DNA of 64,000 nucleotides from Metabacillus malikii. Lineage in GTDB: Bacteria; Bacillota; Bacilli; Bacillales; Bacillaceae. Positions 55,992 through 64,000 of the stretch are shown piece by piece; position 1 is the first letter of the stretch; every line of letters starts with the position of its first letter. A program made the translations under genes and the position numbers. The stretch spans positions 1 to 64,000 of the forward strand of contig NZ_JAUSUD010000019.1 in NCBI RefSeq assembly GCF_030813355.1. The letters are read 5' to 3'. The notes beneath the pieces are model-generated. The model did not search any database and was not told where the DNA came from. It was given only the letters and a program-made list of their open reading frames with translations.

Positions 55992-56855
55992 TTGACATAT
56001 ATAGAAATGCTCGTGCCCCCGTTTCCGACGTTAATAAAAGGGGGCTATGCTGTATTTGAAAAAGGAACAAAACATTTTAAAAGGACATTTACTGTATTTG
56101 ATTTGATTTATGTGAAACACGGTGAATTGTTCATAACCGAGGATGAAACTCCTTATACAGTAGGTGAAGGTCAATATATTATTTTAGTACCTGGATTTGA
56201 ACATTTTGGTCATAAAGGCTGCTGTGTCAAAACAGAATACTATTGGCTGCATTTTTCTATGCCTAATTCATACGAGCTAGTAGAGGAAGGTATCGATAAT
56301 TGGTCAGATATCTTGTTAGCAGAAGGTGATTTAACAACACCATCTAGTTACCGATTTTGTTTACCATGTTTTGGAGAAATTGAAAATAACAATTATGTTG
56401 AAAATATTTTTGAAAATTTAATGAGTATCAGCCACCAAACCCCAGATTATCAATTACGACAACAGTTATATTTTCAAGAATTTCTTTTGCATTTGCAAAA
56501 AGAGGCATGTAAAATTCCATCTGCTGCCGAGAAAGTAGTCGAGGAAGCAGTTAAATTTATTCAGGATCATTATACAGAGGAAATAAAAATGGAGGACTTA
56601 TCTCAGGCGATCCACTTCCACCCTGATTATATAACACGCTGTATGCAAAAAATCATAGGTATGACACCTAATAATTATTTGAATCAATATCGGCTGAATG
56701 AAGCAAAACGAATGTTAGCAATGACCGATGAAAAGGTAGCAAATATATCTCAAGAGGTTGGAATTATGGATCCGACGTATTTTTCAAAGCTATTTAAGAG
56801 ATTGGAAGGGTTAAGTCCCCAAGAATACCGTCGAATTATATTAAGGAAGAAATAG
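55992..56855 (+). CDS. AraC-family transcriptional regulator
   Basis: 287 residues, TTG start at 55992 behind AAAGGGTGA. N-terminal cupin-like sensor (VKHGELFITEDETPYTVGEGQYIILVPGFEHFG, about 37-70) and a C-terminal double HTH (about 185-285: VKFIQDHYTEEIKMEDLSQAIHFHPDYITRCMQKIIGMTPNNYLNQYRLNEAKRML). Divergent from the MATE transporter, so it may activate that gene when its ligand is bound. Confidence 0.9.
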   Translation: MTYIEMLVPPFPTLIKGGYAVFEKGTKHFKRTFTVFDLIYVKHGELFITEDETPYTVGEGQYIILVPGFEHFGHKGCCVKTEYYWLHFSMPNSYELVEEGIDNWSDILLAEGDLTTPSSYRFCLPCFGEIENNNYVENIFENLMSISHQTPDYQLRQQLYFQEFLLHLQKEACKIPSAAEKVVEEAVKFIQDHYTEEIKMEDLSQAIHFHPDYITRCMQKIIGMTPNNYLNQYRLNEAKRMLAMTDEKVANISQEVGIMDPTYFSKLFKRLEGLSPQEYRRIILRKK

Positions 56856-56925
56856 TCGATGCAAACGTGTAAGTTGTTCTCCTTTTGGTATAGATTCACT
56901 TGAAATTAAATAAATACGAGTGTAT

Positions 56926-56963
56926 AAAGCAGTGGATTTCAAAATGAAATTGCACTGCTTTTC
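56926..56963 (+). terminator. Terminator after the AraC regulator
   Basis: AAAGCAGTG with CACTGCTTT around an 18-base loop that can itself fold (GATTTC/GAAATT), followed by TTCATATTTTT. Confidence 0.78.
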
Positions 56964-57147
56964 ATATTTTTAACGAGTAAAAAATTCTTTAGATGTGTCA
57001 AATGACAGATAGCTTTTATATATTACATATTTGCAGTTCAATGCACAATATTTTTGAGACTATGAAAATTAAATCGTTGTTTTCTCCAATTAGCGAAAAC
57101 CTTGGACATATTTGGATCGTCTAATATATGGAAAGGGGCAGATTTTG

Positions 57148-57681
57148 TTGGAAGAAAGTATTATTGCGGAATTAATAGTAGCAGACAGAGAACAATTACT
57201 AGATAAATTAATGGATAAATATGGGGAGTCATTATTACACCTTACCTATTCCTATGTCAAGGATAGAACCGTTGCAGAAGACTTAACTCAGGAGATATTT
57301 GTGAAATGCTACCAGAGGCTAGGACAATATGAAAGTAGGTCTACCTTAAAATCATGGCTATGGCGAATTGCTATAAACCATTGTAAAGACTATCTAAGAA
57401 GTTGGCACCACAAACATATATTTGTCGCTGAAGACCAAGTTAAGAAAACATCAAGTATTGAAAAAGATGTGGAAAATGAAGTTATACAGAGATATGAAGA
57501 TAAGCAATTAGTGGAAGCGGTGATGAGTTTACCAGATAGATATAGAGAAGTCATTTATTTTTACTACTTTGAGGAATTATCGATAAAGGAAATATCATCC
57601 CTGACAAGCGTAAACCAGAATACGATTAAAACTAGGCTAAAGCGAGCAAAAGAAATTTTAAAAGAGTGCCTGGAGGTATGA
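57148..57681 (+). CDS. ECF-type RNA polymerase sigma factor
   Basis: 177 residues from TTG 57148, chosen because AAAGGGGCAG lies just upstream; an earlier TTG at 57112 has no site. Sigma region 2: YGESLLHLTYSYVKDRTVAEDLTQEIFVKCYQRL; region 4: LPDRYREVIYFYYFEELSIKEISSLTSVNQNTIKTRLKRAKEIL. No zinc-finger anti-sigma gene of the usual type follows. Instead the next two genes overlap or abut and encode a PadR-type regulator and a HAAS-FtsW membrane fusion. Confidence 0.9.
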   Translation: MEESIIAELIVADREQLLDKLMDKYGESLLHLTYSYVKDRTVAEDLTQEIFVKCYQRLGQYESRSTLKSWLWRIAINHCKDYLRSWHHKHIFVAEDQVKKTSSIEKDVENEVIQRYEDKQLVEAVMSLPDRYREVIYFYYFEELSIKEISSLTSVNQNTIKTRLKRAKEILKECLEV

Positions 57682-57683
57682 AA

Positions 57684-58094
57684 ATGGATGATCGTTTAAA
57701 AAAATTAAAAGGTTCGATGCGAAGAACGGTTTTGCAAGATTTAAATTTTACTGAAGGACTTAAACATAATATTAAAAATAAAATAAATCAAATACATGAA
57801 ACTTCGGAAGAGGATATCATTTTAGCCGTATTTCAATTACTAAAACAAGAAAGGACAGGCTTTGAACTAAGTAAATTAATCCGTGCCAGAGGAATCAAGA
57901 CGTTTGAAAATGAGGAAGGTTTCTTATATATGACATTGCATAAATTTGAACAGAAGGGTTATGTAAATTCATACTGGAAAGACAAAGATGTAAAATACTA
58001 CCAGGCTAGTACTAAAGGATTAAGATTACTACATACCCTTGATAACAAACGTGAAGGTAAAGCTTACTCTTTGAAAGAGATATTGGATAGGTGA
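57684..58094 (+). CDS. PadR-type winged-helix protein with an N-terminal extension
   Basis: 136 residues from ATG 57684, 7 bases after GGAGGT; it begins 2 bases after the sigma stop. Residues about 1-40 are a basic extension (MDDRLKKLKGSMRRTVLQDLNFTEGLKHNIKNKI) unlike plain PadR proteins. Residues about 45-125 form the PadR wHTH: IILAVFQLLKQERTGFELSKLIRARG, GFLYMTLHKFEQKGYVNSYWKDKDVKYYQASTKGLRLL. The N-terminus resembles the start of anti-sigma proteins (LxxxLxxxVxxxL), so it could bind the sigma factor; this is inference. Confidence 0.8.
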   Translation: MDDRLKKLKGSMRRTVLQDLNFTEGLKHNIKNKINQIHETSEEDIILAVFQLLKQERTGFELSKLIRARGIKTFENEEGFLYMTLHKFEQKGYVNSYWKDKDVKYYQASTKGLRLLHTLDNKREGKAYSLKEILDR

Positions 58095-58099
58095 TTGCT

Positions 58100-59383
58100 A
58101 TGAGTAACCAAAAAGAACATTTTTTAGCGGAAGTGCTGCAATACATAAAATCAAAAGAGGCTAAAGAAGCTGTTTATAAAGAGTTAAATTATCATTTGAA
58201 AATGTCAAAATTGGAGCTAGTGTCTAAAGGCACACCTGAGAACGAAGCAGAGGAAAGATCCATAAAGCAAATGGGTAGCCCAACAGAGCTCGGAACACAC
58301 TTTAATAGGTTGTATCGTCCAAAATTTGATTGGAAACTATTTGGGTTATTTTTCATCATTATTTTAATGGGGATTCTACCTACGTTAAATGGACAGGAAC
58401 CATATTTTGACGATTCTTATTTAAAACAGACAATATATATTGTACTCGGGATTGTCGTTGCAATATCAGTTATGCTGCTTGATTATAGAAAATTGAAGAG
58501 ATTTGGCTGGCTTTATCTTGTTGCAGCGATAAGTATCTTACTAGCACTTCATTTCATTACAGATATGCCTATAAAGGGAGCAGCATTTATTGAGATTAAT
58601 GGAGTTCCATATTTAAATATATTAGGATTTAATTTTAGTGGAAGTTCACTCTTCCCGCTGTTTTTATTATTTTGGGCTTCCTACCTTTCAAAGGAAAAAC
58701 CGAAAATAATTGTAATAATATGTGTTTATTTAATTTCGGTGTTGTTATTTTTTGCATTACCAAACTTTTCTGAGGCGCTGATTTATTCTGCTTTAGTTTT
58801 CTCTTTATTTTGTTCTCAACAAACTACTAAGAAGGTCTCCTATAAAAGAATTGGCGCTTCTTTAGGTCTCATTGCTACCGTTGTATGTATTTTTTGGTTT
58901 ACTGTTGAAGATTATCAAAGGATTAGATTACTTGGATACTTAAATCCAGATGATTACCCGGAAAATGAAGGGTATATGTACGTTTTATTAAAAAAAATCA
59001 TCTCAGAGGGCGGCTGGTTTGGAAATAATGAGAATACTATTGGGGCTTTAACACATGATATGGCATTTGCTAATATCACTTATTATTACGGTTGGGTTTT
59101 ATCTGGGTTCCTATTCACTTTACTAGTATTACTTCTTTACAGACTAATAGTTATATCAACACAAATAAAAGACCGTTTTGGGAAACAACTAATTCTTGGA
59201 GTGTGTGCCTTACTTGCTGCCCAATTTGTCTACAATATCGGAATGACCTTTGGCATTTTTCCTATCATATCGATGTCACTACCCTTTATTAGCTATGGAC
59301 TTATATCAACGGTCTTTAATTCCTTTCTAATTGGAATCGTATTAAGTGTGTATCGTAGGAAAGACTTAGTTATCAATATATAA
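58100..59383 (+). CDS. HAAS domain fused to an FtsW/RodA/SpoVE-type membrane protein
   Basis: 427 residues from ATG 58100, with AGGTGAT just upstream. N-terminal about 1-75 is a cytoplasmic helical HAAS-type domain (EVLQYIKSKEAKEAVYKELNYHLKMSKLELVSKGTPENEAEERSIKQMGSP). Then about nine to ten membrane segments of the SEDS family (LLDYRKLKRFGWLYL, RLLGYLNPDDYPENEGYMYVLLKKIISEGGWFG, THDMAFANITYYYGW, ISMSLPFISYGLIS). HAAS proteins are usual partners of PadR regulators. The SEDS part would act in cell-wall synthesis or sense it. Confidence 0.84.
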   Translation: MSNQKEHFLAEVLQYIKSKEAKEAVYKELNYHLKMSKLELVSKGTPENEAEERSIKQMGSPTELGTHFNRLYRPKFDWKLFGLFFIIILMGILPTLNGQEPYFDDSYLKQTIYIVLGIVVAISVMLLDYRKLKRFGWLYLVAAISILLALHFITDMPIKGAAFIEINGVPYLNILGFNFSGSSLFPLFLLFWASYLSKEKPKIIVIICVYLISVLLFFALPNFSEALIYSALVFSLFCSQQTTKKVSYKRIGASLGLIATVVCIFWFTVEDYQRIRLLGYLNPDDYPENEGYMYVLLKKIISEGGWFGNNENTIGALTHDMAFANITYYYGWVLSGFLFTLLVLLLYRLIVISTQIKDRFGKQLILGVCALLAAQFVYNIGMTFGIFPIISMSLPFISYGLISTVFNSFLIGIVLSVYRRKDLVINI

Positions 59384-59458
59384 GGTCTTTTAAGAGCCTT
59401 TTTACATAACCTTGGATTGAACATCTTTACAATGGAACACGTCTTTCTATATGTTTTG

Positions 59459-59829
59459 GCTCTTTTCTAAAGGATTGTGGTTTTTTCGCACTAACTTTAT
59501 TAAGGTTGGTTGGAGCGAAAGTACGAGACTCCTGCGGGATGAGTGGGAGAGCTGAGACCCCGCAGGCGCTAGCGCTGAGGAATACGAAAAGCGTAGGCGG
59601 CTTGCCCATCGACGTACAAACTGGAGGGGCATCGACTGAGATAAAGGAATCACGATGAGCCGATGGCGAATCGAAGATGACTTATCGTAGGGAGGTGACC
59701 TGAAGTTTGCTTGTTCGTGCCGCCGGAGCTAGACAGGCTCAGCACCCACCCCGCGGAAAGCGAGTACTGCAGCGGAGACCAACCCCAAACGGCAACTTAG
59801 TAAAAAGGAACAAATTTAACGAAAACAGC
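59459..59829 (+). repeat. Full copy of the ~371 bp intergenic repeat family
   Basis: Left end GCTCTTTTC (59459), right end GAAAACAGC (59821-59829). The inner core is bounded by GGTTGG (59504) and CCAACC (about 59779-59784). It contains CGAGACTCCTGCGGGATGAG, GACCCCGCAGGCG, CGTAGGCGGCTTGCCCATCG, TTATCGTAGGGAGGTGACC and CACCCACCCCGCGGAAAGCG. Same length and order as the uninterrupted form of the copy at 35.5-36.2 kb. No open frame of substance. Confidence 0.82.
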
Positions 59830-59855
59830 ATATGTTTTTATTGTTTCCGTGTACA

Positions 59856-59886
59856 GAGGCTGACTTTTTTCAATTAAGTCAGCCTC
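59856..59886 (-). terminator. Terminator of the neopullulanase gene
   Basis: GAGGCTGACTT/AAGTCAGCCTC perfect 11-base arms with a short loop, just after the minus-strand gene. Confidence 0.78.
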
Positions 59887-59900
59887 AATCTGTTAAAAGA

Positions 59901-61718
<1,818 letters not shown>

Positions 61719-61793
61719 CTAGTATATTAAGCTTATATCGATCCTATGCTAATTAAATTATCGTGTCAATAGTACAAAAATTAAAAAAAATAC

Positions 61794-61821
61794 TTGAAAT
61801 TATGTAAAGGTATACTATAGA
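61794..61821 (+). promoter_or_regulatory. Promoter of the maltodextrin importer operon
   Basis: TTGAAA (61794-61799), 16 bases, TATAGA (61816-61821). An operator box follows about 20 bases downstream. Confidence 0.55.
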
Positions 61822-61840
61822 ATGGTAAATAAGGAGAAGG

Positions 61841-61854
61841 TGCAATCGCTTTCA
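61841..61854. promoter_or_regulatory. LacI/cre-type operator downstream of the importer promoter
   Basis: TGCAATCGCTTTCA fits the cre consensus except at W3 (C). It overlaps the likely transcript start, so it would repress the importer. Confidence 0.6.
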
Positions 61855-61932
61855 CGAAAGTTGATTAGAGATAAATAGAATAATAGTTCTTTAGAAATCA
61901 ATTTTCTGGAAGTGACTTTCTTTAAAAATCAA

Positions 61933-61946
61933 TGCAAACGATTGCA
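61933..61946. promoter_or_regulatory. LacI-type operator before the mdxE-like gene
   Basis: TGCAAACGATTGCA, a near-perfect palindrome, 25 bases before the lipoprotein start codon. It probably binds a maltose-type repressor such as MdxR/MalR or CcpA. Confidence 0.62.
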
Positions 61947-61970
61947 TTACTTATTGGGAGGGTCAAGGAT

Positions 61971-63272
61971 ATGAAGAAGATTTTAACATTATTAATGATG
62001 GCAGTACTTTTTCTAGGTGTACTAGCAGCATGTGGGCCAGATTCATCGAAGGAGTCAGGTAGTAGCTCTGGTTCTAAATCAGATGATAAAGGCAAAACAA
62101 CAGAAGGTGAAATGCCTGAAAAACCAGAAAAGCTTGTTGTTTGGGAAGATACTGATAGAGGTGTTGCGTTAGAGCCGGCTATCGAGTCATTTGAAAAGGA
62201 ATACGGAATTGAAGTTGAATATAAGGAACTTGGGATGTCTGATGAAATTCGTGACCAGCTTCGTCTAGATGGACCAGCTGGAACAGGACCTGATGTTGTC
62301 ACATTACCACATGACCAAATTGGCCAAGTTGTAACAGAAGGGTTAATTGCAGAACTAAATGTAGAACAAGAGGTACTTGATACTTATACAGAAACATCTG
62401 TGTCAGCACAACAATTTGAAGGTAAGTTATACGGACTTCCGAAAGCTATGGAAACACCAATTTTTCTTTATAATAAAGCACATATGAGTGAAGCTCCAAA
62501 AACAATGGAAGAAGTTTATACATTTGCAAAGGATTTCACGAAAGATAGTAATTTTGGTTTCTTATTCTTAGGAGACAACTATTATTTCTCACACGGTTTA
62601 ATTGGTGGATATGGCGGTTATGTATTTAAGGAAGCTAACGGAGCGTTAGATCCAAAAGATGTTGGCTTAAATAATGAAGGTGCTGTTCAAGGTGCTGAGG
62701 AAATTCAAAAATGGTATACAGAAGGTTTATTCCCTAAAGGTATTATCGGTGAAAATGGTGGATCAACAATGGATGGCCTCTTCAACGAAGGAAAAGTAGC
62801 TGCAGTCATGAATGGACCATGGGCAGTTCAAGGAATGAAGGATGCTGGTATTGATGTCGGTGCAGCTGCACTACCTACTTTATCAAATGGTGAACATGTA
62901 AAAACGTTTATTGGAGTTAAAGGCTGGCATGTATCGGCATTTTCAAAAAATACTGAATGGGCTACTAAACTTGTAGAACATATTACAAATGCGGAAAATG
63001 CTAAACTACGTTTTGAATTAACAAATGAGGTTCCACCAGTAAAAGAACTTATTGAGGACCCAATTATTAAAGATAATGAAGTAGCAACAGCAGTTGCTGA
63101 GCAATCTCAATATGCTGTGCCAACACCAAACACTCCAGAAATGGCAGAGGTTTGGGAGCCAATGGCCGATAGCTTGCAAACGATTGTAACAGGTAAAGCT
63201 GAACCAAAAGCTGCTCTTGATAGTGCTGTTAAGACGATTAATCAAAATATTGAAACAAACCATAAAAAATAA
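61971..63272 (+). CDS. mdxE: Maltodextrin ABC transporter substrate-binding lipoprotein
   Basis: 433 residues from ATG 61971 (GGGAGGGTCAAGG upstream). Lipoprotein signal with lipobox LAAC (Cys about 21). The mature part is a MalE-type solute-binding protein: KLVVWEDTDRGVALEPAIESFEKEYGIEVEY, DGPAGTGPDVVTLPHDQIGQ, GLPKAMETPIFLYNK, AAVMNGPWAVQGMKDAGIDVGAAALP. It captures linear maltodextrins outside the membrane. The next gene is the permease; a hairpin lies between. Confidence 0.92.
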   Translation: MKKILTLLMMAVLFLGVLAACGPDSSKESGSSSGSKSDDKGKTTEGEMPEKPEKLVVWEDTDRGVALEPAIESFEKEYGIEVEYKELGMSDEIRDQLRLDGPAGTGPDVVTLPHDQIGQVVTEGLIAELNVEQEVLDTYTETSVSAQQFEGKLYGLPKAMETPIFLYNKAHMSEAPKTMEEVYTFAKDFTKDSNFGFLFLGDNYYFSHGLIGGYGGYVFKEANGALDPKDVGLNNEGAVQGAEEIQKWYTEGLFPKGIIGENGGSTMDGLFNEGKVAAVMNGPWAVQGMKDAGIDVGAAALPTLSNGEHVKTFIGVKGWHVSAFSKNTEWATKLVEHITNAENAKLRFELTNEVPPVKELIEDPIIKDNEVATAVAEQSQYAVPTPNTPEMAEVWEPMADSLQTIVTGKAEPKAALDSAVKTINQNIETNHKK

Positions 63273-63307
63273 ACTAAGGTCAGTGTAAATAAAGGATATT
63301 CATATTT

Positions 63308-63338
63308 GAAGAGGAGTGATACTAGAATCCTCCTCTTC
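63308..63338 (+). terminator. Hairpin between mdxE-like and mdxF-like genes
   Basis: Perfect 9-base arms GAAGAGGAG/CTCCTCTTC with a 13-base loop, followed by ATCCTTTT. In similar operons such structures stabilise the upstream mRNA or give partial termination, so that binding protein is made in excess over permease. Confidence 0.7.
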
Positions 63339-63441
63339 ATCCTTTTATCTAGTTTACATGAAGTGAAGTAGGTAGATAGGTAGATAAATTAGCTGAGACA
63401 GTCATTTACCTATTGTTGTTGATGAAAGGAGAGTTATTAAA

Positions 63442-64000
63442 ATGGTGGAAGATACATTGGCTAGCTCTAACCATCGAAAAAAAGCGATGTTATTATCGAT
63501 TATTCCTGGTTTAGGACAGTTTTATAACAAACAAAGAGTTAAGGGTGCTGCATTTCTTATCTTAGCAGCTTCTTTTTTATACGTGTTTTGGGATTTAATC
63601 GATATTGGAATTTGGGGTCTTTTAACACTAGGGACTGAAACTCCAAGAGACCATTCTATTTTTCTATTAGTTTATGGAATTATTGCATTAATTATTTTAG
63701 TCTTTGGGATAGGTTTCTATATTTTTAATTTACGTGATGCATATCGAAACGGGAAGAAACGTGATTTACAACAACCGATAAGTACGATAAGAGAGCAATA
63801 TAAAAACTTAATTGATAATGGTTTCCCGTATTTGATGATGACGCCGGGATTTATCTTACTAACATTCGTCGTTATTTTACCAATCATCTTTGTCTTTTTA
63901 TTAGCCTTTACGAATTATGATTTATACCATTCACCACCAGCTAAGCTTGTTGATTGGGTATGGTTCCAAAACTTCGCAGATATTGTAAGTATCGATATTT
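63442..64000 (+). CDS. mdxF: Maltodextrin ABC transporter permease, 5' part
   Basis: Open frame from ATG 63442 (GAAAGGAGAG upstream) with no stop before the window end; 186 codons visible. N-terminal KKAMLLSIIPGLGQFYNKQRVKGAAFLILAASFLYVFWD, then a second segment (about 75-100) and MTPGFILLTFVVILPIIFVFLLAFTNYD, which is typical of MalF/MdxF permeases. The extra N-terminal hydrophobic region before the MalF core is a feature of Bacillus MdxF. It forms the channel with MdxG outside the window. Confidence 0.88.
   Translation, partial: MVEDTLASSNHRKKAMLLSIIPGLGQFYNKQRVKGAAFLILAASFLYVFWDLIDIGIWGLLTLGTETPRDHSIFLLVYGIIALIILVFGIGFYIFNLRDAYRNGKKRDLQQPISTIREQYKNLIDNGFPYLMMTPGFILLTFVVILPIIFVFLLAFTNYDLYHSPPAKLVDWVWFQNFADIVSIDI

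Overview
The window is a low-GC Gram-positive chromosome segment from a Bacillaceae endospore former. The evidence is the gene content and order, which follow the Bacillus subtilis yhg-yhf-yhj-yis region: hmoB/pbpF/hemE/hemH, yhfH-yhfI-lplJ-lcfB, yhfN, yhzC-comK, yhjD-yhjE-sipV, addB-addA-sbcD-sbcC, gerPA-PF, yisK, yisL, yisN and asnO. A spore-coat operon (gerP), the competence regulator ComK and AddAB recombination proteins all point the same way. No species can be named from sequence alone.

Layout. 1-3563: the 3' end of a 5S rRNA followed by 24 intact tRNA genes, so this is the tail of an rrn operon. The cluster is interrupted by five copies of an unusual structured repeat. Each copy follows a broken 5' tRNA fragment, and three of them are in tandem before tRNA-Lys. 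A second set of three hairpin-bearing ~124 bp repeats lies between tRNA-His and tRNA-Gln. 3.9-5 kb: an aldo/keto reductase with an in-frame stop near its N-terminus. 5.4-10.4 kb: haem-related genes (hmoB, hemE, hemH) and a class A penicillin-binding protein; hemY does not follow hemH. 10.4-12.5 kb: an unknown membrane protein and a LacI-type regulator. 12.5-16.9 kb: yhfH-like zinc mini-protein, YhfI hydrolase, lipoate ligase and acyl-CoA ligase. 17.1-19.9 kb: a three-gene ABC importer of the COG2984/4120/1101 type. 20.3-21.9 kb: XRE-cupin regulator with azlC-azlD branched-chain amino acid export genes.

22-28 kb: membrane metalloprotease YhfN, IDEAL-domain YhzC, ComK, YhjD, YhjE, signal peptidase I and an MFS transporter. 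28.3-40.9 kb: addB-addA and sbcD-sbcC, the double-strand-break processing machines, separated by a nested repeat cluster. 41-43 kb: gerPA-PB-PC-PD-PE-PF on the minus strand, needed in related species for passage of germinants through the coat. 43.3-48.4 kb: TatD-type nuclease, YisK, YisL, YisN, AsnO. 49-52.3 kb: a 1,103-residue secreted multi-module alpha-amylase. 52.5-56.9 kb: chemoreceptor, MATE exporter and a divergent AraC regulator. 57.1-59.4 kb: an ECF sigma factor, a PadR-type regulator and a HAAS-FtsW fusion. 59.9-64 kb: an intracellular neopullulanase divergent from a maltodextrin ABC importer (mdxE-like lipoprotein, mdxF-like permease cut by the window end).

Two themes run across the window. 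First, starch use: the exported amylase, the oligosaccharide importer and the cytoplasmic neopullulanase form one pathway, and LacI/CcpA-like operator boxes lie upstream of the amylase and in the neopullulanase-importer divergent region. Second, intergenic repeats: a ~371 bp family with GCTGTTTTC/GAAAACAGC-like ends occurs at 35.5-36.2 and 59.5-59.8 kb, with a core copy at 14.7 kb. The copy at 35.5 kb was split by a 275 bp MITE-like insertion with an 8 bp target duplication. The most unusual signal is the tRNA-linked repeat at 288-2175: its conserved stem shows compensatory base changes between copies, so it is probably a real structured RNA or a mobile hairpin element.
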